DNA from: Balanoglossus misakiensis
Taxonomy: Eukaryota; Hemichordata
Direction of reading: 5' to 3'
NCBI GenBank assembly: GCA_040954595.2
Contig: CM082597.2
Coordinates: forward strand, 10,106,001 to 10,170,000
DNA: 64,000 nucleotides
The position numbers were made by a program, and so were the translations under genes. Shown one piece after another: positions 31,360 to 42,048 of the stretch. The stretch's first letter is position 1, and every line of letters begins with the position of its first letter. A model generated the notes under the pieces. That model was not told the origin of the DNA, ran no database searches, and saw only the letters and a list, made by a program, of their open reading frames with translations.

Positions 31360-32357
31360 GGTCCCATTGGTATAGGCCTATATACCATGGGACCTTATGG
31401 GATGGGTTGCGTCTGTATGTATGTATGGATGGATGGATGTATGTATGGATGTATGTCCGTCCACATCAAAAACTTGAAAACTGCTGCGCGTATCACCTCA
31501 ATATTTGGTGTGTAGGTGCAGGCTGGGCTGTAGATGGGAGTTTGCCCAAACGAAGTTGCCAGGCCCAAAAATATGCAAATTAGTTTGTAAAATGTGAAAT
31601 TGATCAAAACTCTGTAACTCAACAATTACTGGTCAGATTGCTTTGAAAATTGATATGTATGTACCTTATGTCGACCTCACACCGACCTGTAAGTGTTAAG
31701 TTGATATCATGGATGTTTTATTTTTTATGAATTTTTTAGTCTTTTTATTAAATTTATACCTTTACTTATACCTCTATGGTTAAGCTATGTCCACGTCTTA
31801 TTGTGGAATTCTGGTCTGTGCAATAGTCCTGTACAGTGACTGTCTATTGGCTAGTGAGCACAATGGGGCCAAAATAAAAGGCAAATTTTTGGGCTCACCT
31901 GTAACACCTGCTTAACACATTAATTATGTGCATACCTAATTCTGGGCTAATTAATAGGGCTAGAGGTTTCGTTCTTGTGGGACATGGACCAGTATAGGGT
32001 CAAAATTTCTTGCCCAAATTTTGGGTGACCTCAGGTGACCTTTGACCTACTTTCCTATATCTGGGCATCCAGAGCAGGTACAGACTTGGCGTTTGGAGGG
32101 TTGGGACTAAAATTGAAAAGCCAAAATATGGGTCACCTGTGACACCTGCATATCTCATTAATTATGTGCATACCTAATTACAGGCTAACCAATAGGGCTA
32201 TAGGTTTGGTTTTTGTTCAACATGGACCAGTATAGGGTCAAAATTTCTTGCCCAAATTTTGCATGACCTCAGGTGACCTTTGACCTACTTTTCCATATCT
32301 TGGCATCCAGAGCAGATATGCTTATTGCTATGTTGGGACCACAGTGTCCTTGACGCT
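31360..32357. mobile_element. Non-autonomous repeat family, copy 3
   Basis: Starts GGTCCCATTGG after a T run, carries the TGTATGGATGGATG microsatellite and body shared with copies 1 and 2, and ends TGTCCTTGACGC before a second T run. Its 3' half differs and contains a 238-bp tandem duplication (about 31870-32345; TAATTATGTGCATACCTAAT at 31921 and 32159). Possibly the longest version of the family. Confidence 0.65.
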
Positions 32358-32833
32358 ATTTTTTTTCAAGTTCAACAACTAAACTGAGCTGCCATCAATC
32401 CATGACGACACTCGCCGACTCAATCTTGTGTATATTTATGTATGCATGCATGTACCAGATTAAAACAGAAGATCGAATGACACAATTGCTTCTAATAAAT
32501 GCTCTTTATTCTTAATTTTAGTGTGAATTCTTAAATCAAGCAATGATCTCTCTGTATCAGTGTGACTGTCCATATCACTCAATGAAATGTCATATTTCTT
32601 CTCTCAAAATTCAATATGCACAGAGGACTTAGAATAGAGGAAAAAACATTACTGAGCCTCAGATGTCAGTTGACGTATGACCTGACTGTGGGCATGTATG
32701 AGAGTCCATCACAAAAAGTAAAGAAAAGACTATTTCCATGAAGAACTGCTGTGTGTAGTAGTGGTTATATAACGACAAGATTTGAAAGATATTTTTCCCA
32801 GCTATTAATAAAGTCCACGCAAGGGGGTTCACT
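32358..32833. other. Downstream of the INTS1 3' end, no gene
   Basis: Expected 3' untranslated and downstream sequence of the minus-strand gene. A poly(A) signal is not certain. Confidence 0.35.
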
Positions 32834-32958
32834 TTATGAATACACTGTGACTGATTCCATATTCAACAGTTGCAGAGTCTCTGCTATGATGGGTGCCGTG
32901 TCAAGCTTGGTGTTAATTCCAACGATGAATGCTTTCTGCAGTAAAACATTTGCATACT
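32834..32958 (-). CDS. INTS1: INTS1, terminal exon
   Basis: After the acceptor TTTTGTTTCAG the exon reads EYANVLLQKAFIVGINTKLD and ends LLNMESVTVYS-stop. From my recollection of vertebrate INTS1 the C-terminus has the same pattern (EHA.LLH.AFLVG...LHMEAV). INTS1 is the scaffold of the nuclear Integrator complex, which cleaves snRNA precursors and attenuates RNA polymerase II. Phase fits the previous exon (split Glu codon). Confidence 0.8.
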
Positions 32959-33485
32959 CTGAAACAAAAGAAAACAAAAGATCAGATGATCTGCGTTGAC
33001 AAGGTATCAACTTACACTCAAAATTGTAATTATTGGCAACAAGACTGTCTAATTCTACTATTGGCTGCACTGTGCTAACCAGTAAGTTCAGGTGTACACG
33101 CAAAATCCATTTGACCGAGAATCTGGGTGAAATAGGCTGTTACATGATGGCAAAGTCAAGATGATTACTGATGTCAAAACAATGCAAATTTATGCAATTG
33201 AAAGACTAGTTTTGTTTCATTTTACATTGTTGTAAAGTCTTCATTATTTAAAACTGTGAAAATCTCACAAAAGAAATCTCTATTTACTGATCAGAATGCT
33301 TGATATGCTGGCCAATGGCAGCCATAATTGTTCAATTCTGACACTTTCTGTGAGCACAACAGTGGTTTAGAGAAATAGACTATCAACCACTGACCTAGTA
33401 ACATCACACTTTCTCGTTTTGCTTCAGAATGGGAACATTTTAATTCTTTTAGAAACTCAATTCAGACTATCATAATAGGCCTTAC

Positions 33486-33617
33486 CTTGGCACAACAGAG
33501 CAAACTCAGGTAGATGTTGTAAAGCTACATTGACGACACTCTGGTCACTACTATGCAGACAATCAATGATGGCTGGCAGGAGTTCCTTGGCAGTGCTGTT
33601 GACAATCAGTGGAAAGT
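33486..33617 (-). CDS. INTS1: INTS1, penultimate exon
   Basis: 132 bases; FPLIVNSTAKELLPAIIDCL then QSVVNVALQHLPEFALLCQ before GTAAGG. The HEAT-like helix and LPE.ALLCQ match the vertebrate protein closely. It begins with two bases completing a codon and ends with one. Confidence 0.82.
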
Positions 33618-33915
33618 CTAATAAGTGGAGTACCAATAATCGATATGCCTTTTTCATTTGCCCTTCCAAGACGATGCGAAAATGAGGCCAGAAAGTCATT
33701 GAGTAAAAATTCTATCGTATTGTGTTTGTCGTTATTGTTGGGACCAATGTTCGACAGCCACATTTTATTGTTAGGTAATTTTATGGGCAACTTGCATCAT
33801 ATGTAACAACTGCATAATAGTTAAACAGGAGATTCCAGACTTATATACATGTACACACATTCAATATAATGAAAGAGAAGTTATAAGAGCTATTGGAGCT
33901 TTAATGTCTACATAC

Positions 33916-34005
33916 CTGGGTTTTTGTCTAATGTCTCATGATTAATGTATATGCTTTACTACTGCATTGACTGTAACCGTCACTCATGAGCTGCATCAAC
34001 TCAGT
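33916..34005 (-). pseudogene. INTS1: INTS1 exon with an inferred one-base deletion
   Basis: Reads TELMQLMSDGYSQCSSKAYT then LIMRH-stop. The remaining bases make LDKNP in another frame, the frame needed to join the next exon. The exon is 90 bases, but its neighbours require 91 (phase 0 in, one base out). So one base is missing near 33933, either a real frameshift or a sequence error. Confidence 0.7.
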
Positions 34006-34242
34006 CTGTCATTAAAAAAAACAGAAAATTTATATCATTATTGGCATTCAAAATCATGATTCAATTGAATTTCACTTACAATATTCCTAGTTTCTAAGGA
34101 AAACTTTGGTTAGTGGTTTTGTTGAATTCAGAACTCTCAAATGACACTTATGCAGGTCTTCAAGCAATGCCCGAGTCACTCAAGCTTTGGAACTGAACCA
34201 AGTCTTGGCTGTGAAAGTGACAAAACTTCAGAGTAAACTTAC

Positions 34243-34313
34243 CGTGAAATAATGCAAGATATCCACTTTCCGTTTGGAAATGTCGTCCAATTCTTGAAGC
34301 CCTTCAAGTATCT
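34243..34313 (-). CDS. INTS1: INTS1 internal exon (EILEGLQELDDIS)
   Basis: 71 bases encoding EILEGLQELDDISKRKVDIL and HYFT, matching the vertebrate block with E.L..I.EM.RR...L.FF by position. Good acceptor (TTTTTTTACAG) and donor (GTAAGT). Confidence 0.75.
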
Positions 34314-34794
34314 CTGTAAAAAAACAGACAACAACAACCTCGTAAATCTGCACCGACTTTGATGTAGTTTCTGTCAAATTTAATCTGGTTTGCAGGCTCA
34401 GGATTCTGCCCAGATAAGAGTACAGATTGCTTATTAAAATTCATACTCATTAATATTTATGTCTGTTGCAAGTCATACCCATTCGTCGATGATCAAAATG
34501 AGACAATAGACTGGGTTGAGTACGTAATAGTGCTTGTCGGCAGCCTTTACAAACTTTTTCGCTTGAGTGCCCATGGCATATCCAACAATGAGGCTGAATC
34601 TCCATAGAATTATCAGATGACATGTAGGGCGCCCTCTGGAAGACTTATGTTTGACATGTATTCTGGCTATTCAGCTTGACTCAAACACAGGATTCTTGCA
34701 CATTTGGACATAAATTCTGTGAACGCTTACTTTTTGCAATAGTGACAAGTGCATTAAATACATGTACTGCAAAAATAAGGAATGAAAAATTCAC

Positions 34795-35033
34795 CTTCAA
34801 GACTACTGTCGGAACCCAGTTTTATTTTGAGTGGTGTGACGTCCGACTTGGACCAGTGGGCCGCGGTCGATGAGGAGGCCATACCACTGAATGCACCCAT
34901 GCTTGACCCCCTTGTGACCTGGGTTGCCATAGTGACATAGGCCTGGGAATCCTTGGCACTTCTGCTGGGCAGTGCGACGCTGGCAACTAGGGCTTTCAAT
35001 ATGGACAGGTCAGGGTAGTAGTTACACAGATCA
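34795..35033 (-). CDS. INTS1: INTS1 internal exon (DLSILKALVASVALPSR)
   Basis: 239 bases after TTTCCATAG; DLCNYYPDLSILKALVASVA, LPSRSAKDSQAYVTMATQ, then a Ser/Gly-rich low-conservation stretch and VTPLKIKLGSDSSLEG. It aligns to the DL.MLKSLLAGLSLPSR region of vertebrate INTS1. Phase fits the next exon. The exons that should precede it are absent from 35034-37985. Confidence 0.78.
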
Positions 35034-35325
35034 CTATGGAAACATGTAAGCGGTAATCAGTATACAACAAAGGAAGAATTGTTCCACACTACATGTATTT
35101 CAATTATTACTAAAGCTCCAATACATGTAGCTGCCTTTTTCAACAGTATGGTACAACATGGTGGTCCATTTAAATGAGTTTACGGATAGACATACACGAT
35201 GCATATACATAAACACACATACATTGTACTCATATGCATACTGTGAGGTACCAAGGTAAATGTTACCGTGGTTCCTCAGTCATTTTACCGGGGTTCCCCT
35301 TGGTATATCAGTGCAGTCATAAGGG

Positions 35326-36001
35326 GGGGTTACACGTGCCTGTTTACTCCGGACCTGACACCGGATTAAATTTAACCCGGTGTCAGTTTGACGTGTGACC
35401 AGACAACTCCGGACTAACACCGCATTAAAATAATCCGGAGTCGGAGGGGTGGTTCAGGTACGGTGCGCCGTCTTAAACAATGACCTCTTCACACGTGTGA
35501 CCCGATCGCCGAACTAAACACCGCACTAAATCTTGTCTTCCGGCTCGCGGTCATTACCACGATGGACAGCGTTCAAGCAAGATGCTCCCGCGATCGCGGC
35601 AACAATTGGTTAGATGACGAAGTCAAACTACTGATTTCAATCTGGAAAGACGAAAACGTTATCCGTATGATGGACGGCACGTCGAGGGATAGGCGAGTGT
35701 ATGAGGTCATCGCTGCCAAGGCCAGGGAGAAGGGACTCGACAGAACCGCGGAGCAATGTCACAACAAAATCAAACGGTTGCGAAACCAATACAAAACTGT
35801 TTCCGACCACAACCATCGTTTTGGCGATTGTGGTTAAGTTGAGTTAGCCCAGTGAATACTGCTGAGGGCGCTTGACCCGAACTAAATTTAGAGCTTGTAA
35901 ATTGACGTGTAAACGAGCGTTCTCCTAAGTCGCTGATAAGGAATGTTTACAGAGCGACAAATCCGATCAACTCTGGTTTAAAATTATTCACGTGTAACCC
36001 C
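35326..36001 (+). mobile_element. Short element with 13-bp inverted ends carrying a Myb-like gene
   Basis: GGGGTTACACGTG (35326-35338) is perfectly inverted at 35989-36001. Inside lie subterminal CCGGACT/CCGGATT repeats and one Myb/SANT-like open frame but no transposase. A Myb-like partner protein is typical of PIF/Harbinger elements, so this may be an internally deleted relative. The left G run blurs the target duplication. It lies in an INTS1 intron. Confidence 0.55.
35562..35837 (+). CDS. Myb/SANT-like DNA-binding protein, 91 aa
   Basis: ATG to TAA. RGNNWLDDEVKLLISIWKDE, then RRVYEVIAAKAREKGLDRTA and EQCHNKIKRLRNQYKTV form the three-helix Myb/SANT-like (trihelix) domain with the first Trp and the C-terminal QC..KIK...Y signature. 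It ends shortly after the domain (FGDCG), so it is the DNA-binding part alone, likely truncated. In PIF/Harbinger elements such proteins bind the element ends and help import the transposase. Codon use is GC-richer than the flanks. Confidence 0.7.
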   Translation: MDSVQARCSRDRGNNWLDDEVKLLISIWKDENVIRMMDGTSRDRRVYEVIAAKAREKGLDRTAEQCHNKIKRLRNQYKTVSDHNHRFGDCG

Positions 36002-36175
36002 AGCAATAGTTAAAGCAGAAGCGTTACTAGTGTTCCCCGGCCTAAGCAAAAACTCTGATACATATTTAGTCAATGCACATATTGCTAATTGGATGGATTC
36101 TTATCTTTTCAACAATGCACATGTTGAGTGCATACTCACTGTAAAATGTTGGCATGTTTTTCCAGCAATGTTGTT

Positions 36176-37156
36176 CAGTCAGGACGTAAGTGGGGTAATT
36201 ACGGCGGTGAGATCAAAGAGATCTATTTGAATGTGAACGTCGCTGAGTGGCAGTTACGGCCAGTTCGAAACATTTTCAAACAGAGATTTTCGGTACTACA
36301 AGTGATCGTAGTGCACCCATTTTTCTAAGACGTGTATGAAACACCATAGTCAATGATAGGATGATTTTTCGTGAAGTTTTAACGACGCATTCCCGGTATG
36401 TTGGTTTAAATTGTGGTCCTTGACTCTCGGCAAAGATTTCTTGTCTTGAAAAAAATTGGGTAGGTTAGGAAGATATTGAACTAAGTTACCATGAAATTAT
36501 AATGTTGAGAGCCGCTCCGTTGTGGAGTAATGACGGTGTAAAAATTGCCTTCGCCATCGACGAGTACAGCCGTGTTTGCCATATGTGTATGCATTGAAGT
36601 AGGTCAACGCATGTTAACCCATGACGTAATGGCTTCCTTTTCAACGCGTCGTTATCTCTCATTAGCATATTACATACAGAGTCTATACACTGTCCACACT
36701 GACTGACTTCTCAGGACTGACCTATGGCACTGTAAATTGTGGTCCTTGACTCTCGGCATGGATATATTCATGTCAAAATTATGAATAGAGGAGTTTAATA
36801 AAAAATGTTTCCAAAACCTGAGGGGGTTAATTTTTGTGTGGGTATGGCTGATATTTTTTTTTTTATTTTTTAACTTCAAGGTCACTTTGAATTTCGTAAT
36901 CACAATTTTGTCAGTGGAAGTAAAGAAATTCTTCTCGATAAAACTTCATTAAAAATCACATGTAGTACACTCATAGTACCAGTAATGTGCCTGGGGTGAA
37001 ATAATTGTCAGAAATGGGTTGCAAGTTGCTTAACTTTCGTTGTGAAAAAAGTTGAAAAACTGTATGCAAATGAGCAATTCAAACGTTACTGGCCAGTTCA
37101 AGTGTTTGCATTGCATGATCCCCTGCTGTTTAATTACCCCACTTACGTCCTGACTG
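36176..37156. mobile_element. Candidate DNA transposon with 26-bp perfect inverted ends, 981 bp
   Basis: CAGTCAGGACGTAAGTGG (and eight more bases) at 36176-36201 is exactly inverted at 37131-37156. The interior contains a 26-bp direct repeat (36407-36432 and 36733-36758) and no transposase frame. No clear target duplication. A 21-base C run lies just outside. Confidence 0.55.
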
Positions 37157-37170
37157 GTAAGGCAAGCAGT

Positions 37171-37191
37171 CCCCCCCCCCCCCCCCCCCCC
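37171..37191. repeat. Homopolymer run of 21 C
   Basis: A long C run 180 bases from the array edge, a plausible weak point for assembly and sequencing. Confidence 0.9.
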
Positions 37192-38540
37192 TAGTACACT
37201 GACGGTGCAGGCGGGAAAGCGATTAGCAGCGTTTAATGAACTTGCATGCATAATGTATCCCGCCCGGATACCGCGCTGATTAGCACCTCGTTAGTGTACT
37301 GTTGTGTTGCAGGCTTCTGATTTTGCTGACAGTCTTCAGCGTGTACTCATATGGGTGAAAGGAGAGTGAGAATTGTGCATGATTATGTCAGTTTTGAACT
37401 TTCATGTCTGTTTTGGACTGAGAGCTGTTGAATGAGAGAGAGAGAGGGAGAGAGAGATCGCGCTCGAACAATCAGGGGGTCACGCAGACGTAATCTTTTC
37501 ATTGGCGTGATACTGATATCACCACGTAACTTGCAATTCCCAAGAGTGCGACTGTACGTACGTAAACTGTATCAAATTCAACTCATTCACGTCATATGAG
37601 AGGAGGTATACCGTGCGAATGCGAGCGCTGGGGGAACCGGGTACCGCCTACTTGAAATGGACCTCTTCCCTTAGTGAAGTCAAATAATCATAATTATCTA
37701 TCATGTAAGAAGTCAAAAATGTAAGAGAATGTTTTAATAAATATGTCAACTTATTATTTATATTCCCCTGTATATATTCCCCTGTAAATGTCTCATAATT
37801 TGAGGAATAATATTTTGGAAGCTGAACGGAAGTTGCAACTCAAATCAAATTTCAACTTCTCCAATATATGGAATAACACTATAAGCCTACTGACTTGAGA
37901 AACTCAAATTGAATTTCAAATTCTCGAACAAACGAAAATATGTTTGAATGTAAGTAATCTTACTATAAAATTGACATGCAATTACCTGTCGTTGGTGAAG
38001 CAAACTGAACAATGGACATGACAAATGATGTTTTCTGTGTAGATTATAAATAAACTGACTCTCATCACTTGATGTTAGGATTTCTTGCATTGCCAGAATG
38101 ATGTGATCACCAGAATTCTCTGATGAATCAAACAATTTCAGCCTGGAGATTCCCTGGACAGTGTCTGTGTGAGAAATGATGGCAAAATATTAATATCATT
38201 TATTAGGAAACCTGGCCAGTCACTGAGAAATCTGTCGGCCTTTACAAAGTATAGTTCATAATCTTCTCATAAAATGATAAAGTTGCCGCAAAGGTATACA
38301 GTCACCTATAATTTACATACGCCCATATATGGCTGAAATGGCGTATTTGAGCGTTCTAAAGGACATATGGCGGCGCTCTTTTTTTCGCGTGTGCCACCCA
38401 CTGAAAATCTGTGATTGGCTAGATCTCAAGTTTACCATGGTAACTGTAGTTAAATTACCATAGGTGACAATATACCTTAACATATCATATTTCTTCTGGG
38501 AAGTGTAATTGTTTTAAGATCAAATATTACATGTACATAC

Positions 38541-38609
38541 CAATTGTATGCCTTTCAGATATTGTCTTTCCGTTGATGCACTCACTTTGTGCTCACCAAT
38601 ACTGAATAG
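38541..38609 (-). pseudogene. INTS1-array exon type 8b, 23 codons
   Basis: 69 bases in phase 0, between ATATTTACAG and GTATGT: LFSIGEHKVSASTERQYLKG. Short, but conserved and in phase in all four units (44737, 54854, 62175). Confidence 0.55.
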
Positions 38610-39013
38610 CTGTAAATATAATCAAAGGAGAAGAAATCACTCACTCATTAGCAATGATACTGCAAAAGTGGAAGTGACTGATTTTGAGTATGAAGATTTT
38701 GCTCTCCAACCATTTTCACACAACGGCCATAAAACTTAAAGAAGAACTATTAAATTACCCAGCCTGATAAGTTTTGTGGTGTTTGGAAAGTCGTCCATGT
38801 CTGATGACACAAGATCAGCTTTTGATTGTAACATGAGACATGATCAGCTGTGTTTTGGTTCAAAAGAACATGACCTGGTTTAAGAAGCCTTGCAACTTCA
38901 GGTGACTACAGAAGGAGCTATACTGTGCCCATTGGCCTTGATTTGACTGAGAAACCATGATTTACTGAAAAGCCACTTGGAAAGGGTCCACTTTATTTCT
39001 AAACCAAACTTAC

Positions 39014-39141
39014 CTTCAGGAAGATCATCTTGGCTGACTCTTGACTATCTACAGTGACTTTTCTTGCATCCATCTTGGCTGCAACATCTTTCTTTTCATC
39101 CACCTGCATTGCCTCACTTTTCTCCTCTTTCTTTTCCTCAT
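39014..39141 (-). pseudogene. INTS1-array exon type 8 (acidic/Lys-rich)
   Basis: 128 bases; EEKKEEKSEAMQVDEKKDVA and VTVDSQESAKMIFLK. A charged, probably disordered linker ending in a hydrophobic MIFLK that lines up with the start of a conserved helix. Good acceptor (TTTTTATTTGCAG) and donor (GTAAGTTT). Also at 47813, 55376 and 62697. Confidence 0.6.
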
Positions 39142-39460
39142 CTGCAAATAAAAATTGTGTTATGTCCAGGAAATATTATTTACTTTCTGAGAAGAAACTG
39201 GAATATCTAGCTTTGCAAATCAGTTAGTGAAATAAGAGAACGCAAACAATTAATTGTCATGAAATAGTCACCTCTGTTAATATCGCGAAAAATTTCCCAT
39301 CACAAAAATTACCAAGATTACAGTAACCTAAAAATATAAAATCCTAATAATGTCCAAAGTTGAAGAATTCTATATGTATGACTTAACTTTTGAGACACTA
39401 TTTCACAACACAAATACTAGTACCTTTGTTCTCTTTATCCAGGAATGAATTTTTTTCCAC

Positions 39461-39582
39461 CTTCTGCTCCTCTCATCTGTTGAACTTCCACTAACTGAGC
39501 CATGTATCCTTTGTCAACCACAGCCTGTTCCATACTGTACAGATCTTGTCTGCAGGCCATGTCGAGATGCTGCAGTAGTTTG
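39461..39582 (-). pseudogene. INTS1: INTS1 exon type 7 (KLLQHLDMACRQDLYSM)
   Basis: KLLQHLDMACRQDLYSMEQA then VDKGYMAQLVEVQQMRGAE. A near donor (GAAG/GTGGAA at 39461) keeps the frame. A far donor (AAAG/GTACTA at 39424) would need one A fewer in a seven-A run that all four units share. The vertebrate protein continues with GG-containing sequence past the near donor, so the choice is open. Confidence 0.75.
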
Positions 39583-39954
39583 CTGTGAAAAGAAACAGAA
39601 GTGTTACATGTGTATGTGTGTTACAGGGCCAGATCACGGCACATCATGACAAAATCTTTGTGAATATGGTGCTAGCATCATGTTTATAGCAGATCATGTG
39701 TATTCATACTTGTGGGCCAAATGACCTTAATATGTGGTTTGTTGTATGACTTAATTATAACACACACACCCAGTTTTTTTAATAGTCCTGCTTGAAAGAT
39801 CACAGAGTGTCTTTGGCTACTGAAAAGCACCACCACAATGAGAGATAACTCACAACACCGAAGAGTAAATCTCTAAAGTTGTAATTTAAACCAAGTATGA
39901 AAATTGGGATGTACGGTAGCTTTGATGAGGAATAATTCTAGAGTTACAACATAC

Positions 39955-40027
39955 CTCATGCTGTTGACTGGTATACCAAAGGACTGCACAAACAAGACCA
40001 ACTGAGCTGGTTCCAAGTCTTCCAGGG
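39955..40027 (-). pseudogene. INTS1: INTS1 exon type 6 (LVLFVQSFGIPVNSMS)
   Basis: 73 bases; ALEDLEPAQLVLFVQSFGIP then VNSM with a Ser codon split into exon type 7, giving the conserved SMSKLLQHLD junction of vertebrate INTS1. In vertebrates this segment lies several hundred residues before LIDWLELLDPE, whereas here it lies after it within a unit; that order is expected at a tandem-duplication boundary. Also at 48754 (with insertion), 56317 and 63638. Confidence 0.82.
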
Positions 40028-40815
40028 CTGAAAAAAATGACAAATTCAGGATGAAAACAACAAAAGTTTGGTGAGAAAAGATCCCAAGTTGAATTGACAC
40101 ACAGATTGGCAGATATTTCCACGAAATATCACATGTAAATGGTGCAACAACAGATTAACCGATCAGGCCATGACAAATACTGCACCTCTTCACAAAAACT
40201 GCTGGGTTGCAATTTATAGCATAAAATTACTGTAAAACAGGAAATTTTTGTGATATCACAAGAGAGCTGACTATTCCATTGCTCACATTGTTTCTTTGCG
40301 ACCATTTATTTTCACGTTTTTTGGCTCTCACGAAATTCGCAAAAATTTCCCCTTTTACAATAGTATGGTTGGATCTATACAATGTATACATTGAATGGGG
40401 ATGAACACTGGACAGTGGAGCATTCTATATTAAAATTTGGGAAAACATTGAAGCCATATTAAGGTCATACTTGATTAAGCTGAAAGTCGGCACAGAATAA
40501 ATTTGAAATTCAATTGGCTACAAAAATTGACTTTTCTGCCATTCTGAGATCTCCATGCTGAGCTCAATTATGTTGCTGCTTCATATAGTGGTCAGCAATA
40601 AAAACTTACTACTGTTACAGTGGTTATACATGTAACTCTTATTAAATGTTTTTTTTTTCTTGTTTTATCATGAAATCTGACAATATCACGAAATCTGACT
40701 GTGGGTGGCACGACAGAATAAAACTGGTTTTCGTCTCAACTTTTGTACATGTAGTGACACAATGAAAGAATGACAGAGAAACTGCTAACAGACAGATTAT
40801 TATATATTTTTTTAC

Positions 40816-40918
40816 CTTTTCATGTCACTTTTATAAAACACTGCATGGCAACAAATGTGAACCATGAACAATTTGCAAGACAATGAACTAGAAGTTGAAC
40901 GAGATTTGAAGACCTGCT
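40816..40918 (-). pseudogene. INTS1-array exon type 5 (EQVFKSRSTSSSLSCKL)
   Basis: 103 bases; EQVFKSRSTSSSLSCKLFMV and HICCHAVFYKSDMK. It joins in phase with the 57305-57463 exon type but not directly with exon type 6, so one small exon between them may be unrecognised. Assignment to INTS1 rests on position only. Confidence 0.5.
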
Positions 40919-41092
40919 CTGGAAGTAATTGATTGACACCCACCCATGAGTAATATTCCGCATGGGGTTGTGTGGCTTTCTTCAAGTAATTGTAGAATAT
41001 ATGTAACATGGATGTCAGTGTACATAGTCAGATCTTTACACGATTTTCTGTGTACAAAGATCAACCTGAAGAAGTATGATACAATTTCTCAC

Positions 41093-41344
41093 CTAGTTGA
41101 GTCTGTCCTTGGTTTGAGTAACCAATCGATACATTTATGCAAAGTCTGCCAATTACTCTGGTGGCTCAACAGTGCCAGCAAATAAGCACTGCACGAACTT
41201 TGAACTTTGCCCTCTGTTCTGGGTTTGTGCGTCTTGACAAAGAGTAACCGGTGTTGCAGTTGAGGGCAACTTTGCACAATCTCGGGGTCCAGGAGCTCCA
41301 GCCAATCAATAAGCAGCCCTGCCGTTGACCAGCCTAATTCGCAT
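41093..41344 (-). pseudogene. INTS1: INTS1 exon type 4 (LIDWLELLDPEIVQSCP)
   Basis: 252 bases; CELGWSTAGLLIDWLELLD, PEIVQSCPQLQHRLLF, YLLALLSHQSNWQTLHKCI. The most diagnostic segment: vertebrate INTS1 has LLVDWLE.LDPEVVSSCP.LQ.RLLF and YLLTLFTHQSSW.TLH.CI. The acceptor is TTGTCACAG. Also at 49896; absent from unit C. Confidence 0.85.
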
Positions 41345-41536
41345 CTGTGACAATGTGTAATTAAAGAGAAATATACAGTCAGTGGAGTAAAGGGTATAAC
41401 ACAATCATACTGATGGAATTCTCACTACCTGAAATAGGTTTTTGCTACCTAGGTGAGTGATGAATAAAGGTCTAATGTCCTCTCTGATATAACATACTAG
41501 TGTATGGTAAATGTCTTTCAGAGATCTACACATTAA

Positions 41537-41723
41537 AGGGACAAACTCTCTACAGTTAATTCATTTTGGGGAGATTTTTACTCTCATATCCTACAAACGG
41601 GATGGAAGTTGTGTGTGGTCGAACATTGATTCACTATATATCCACATGTAGAATAACATAAATGGTGTCTTGTATCAAACATAATGTATGGAAAAAGGGC
41701 AGCGAGAGAGAGACTTTGTCCCT
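41537..41723. mobile_element. TTAA-flanked MITE in array unit A (also in B and C)
   Basis: Ends AGGGACAAA and TTTGTCCCT are perfectly inverted with TTAA outside (41533-41536 and 41724-41727). Same family as 30371-30644. Its presence at the equivalent place in B (about 50340) and C (about 57660) shows that it predates the amplification. Confidence 0.75.
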
Positions 41724-41894
41724 TTAAATATCATAGCTGGCATACAGTTATAAATATGCATTTTTTGATTTATGTCTTGCAAGTACAAAACTGTTCTTTA
41801 TTAAAAAGAAATACAGACAAGGTGATCCCAGGAACATAAAACCCAAAACTCAAAGCTACCAGGCAGATGAGTCTTGAGATAAACTTGGACTTAC

Positions 41895-42048
41895 TTGTCA
41901 ATCAATCTGGACTGCTCTTGTAACAACAACTCACTCAATGCTTCACTGGTGCTGGATGATTTTGTTGGCACTTGCATAGCAACAGATAAGGCTTTATTCA
42001 GAAACTCTTCTAGTTGGCTGGAATTGGCGCCTGTCAGCTGGTGATACA
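41895..42048 (-). pseudogene. INTS1: INTS1 exon type 3 (VYHQLTGANSSQLEEFL)
   Basis: 154 bases; YHQLTGANSSQLEEFLNKAL, then SEALSELLLQEQSRLIDK before GTAAGT. SSQLEEFL and SELLLQE match the HLEELL...SLLLQE stretch of vertebrate INTS1. Phase fits types 2 and 4. Also at 50698 and 58018. Confidence 0.75.
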
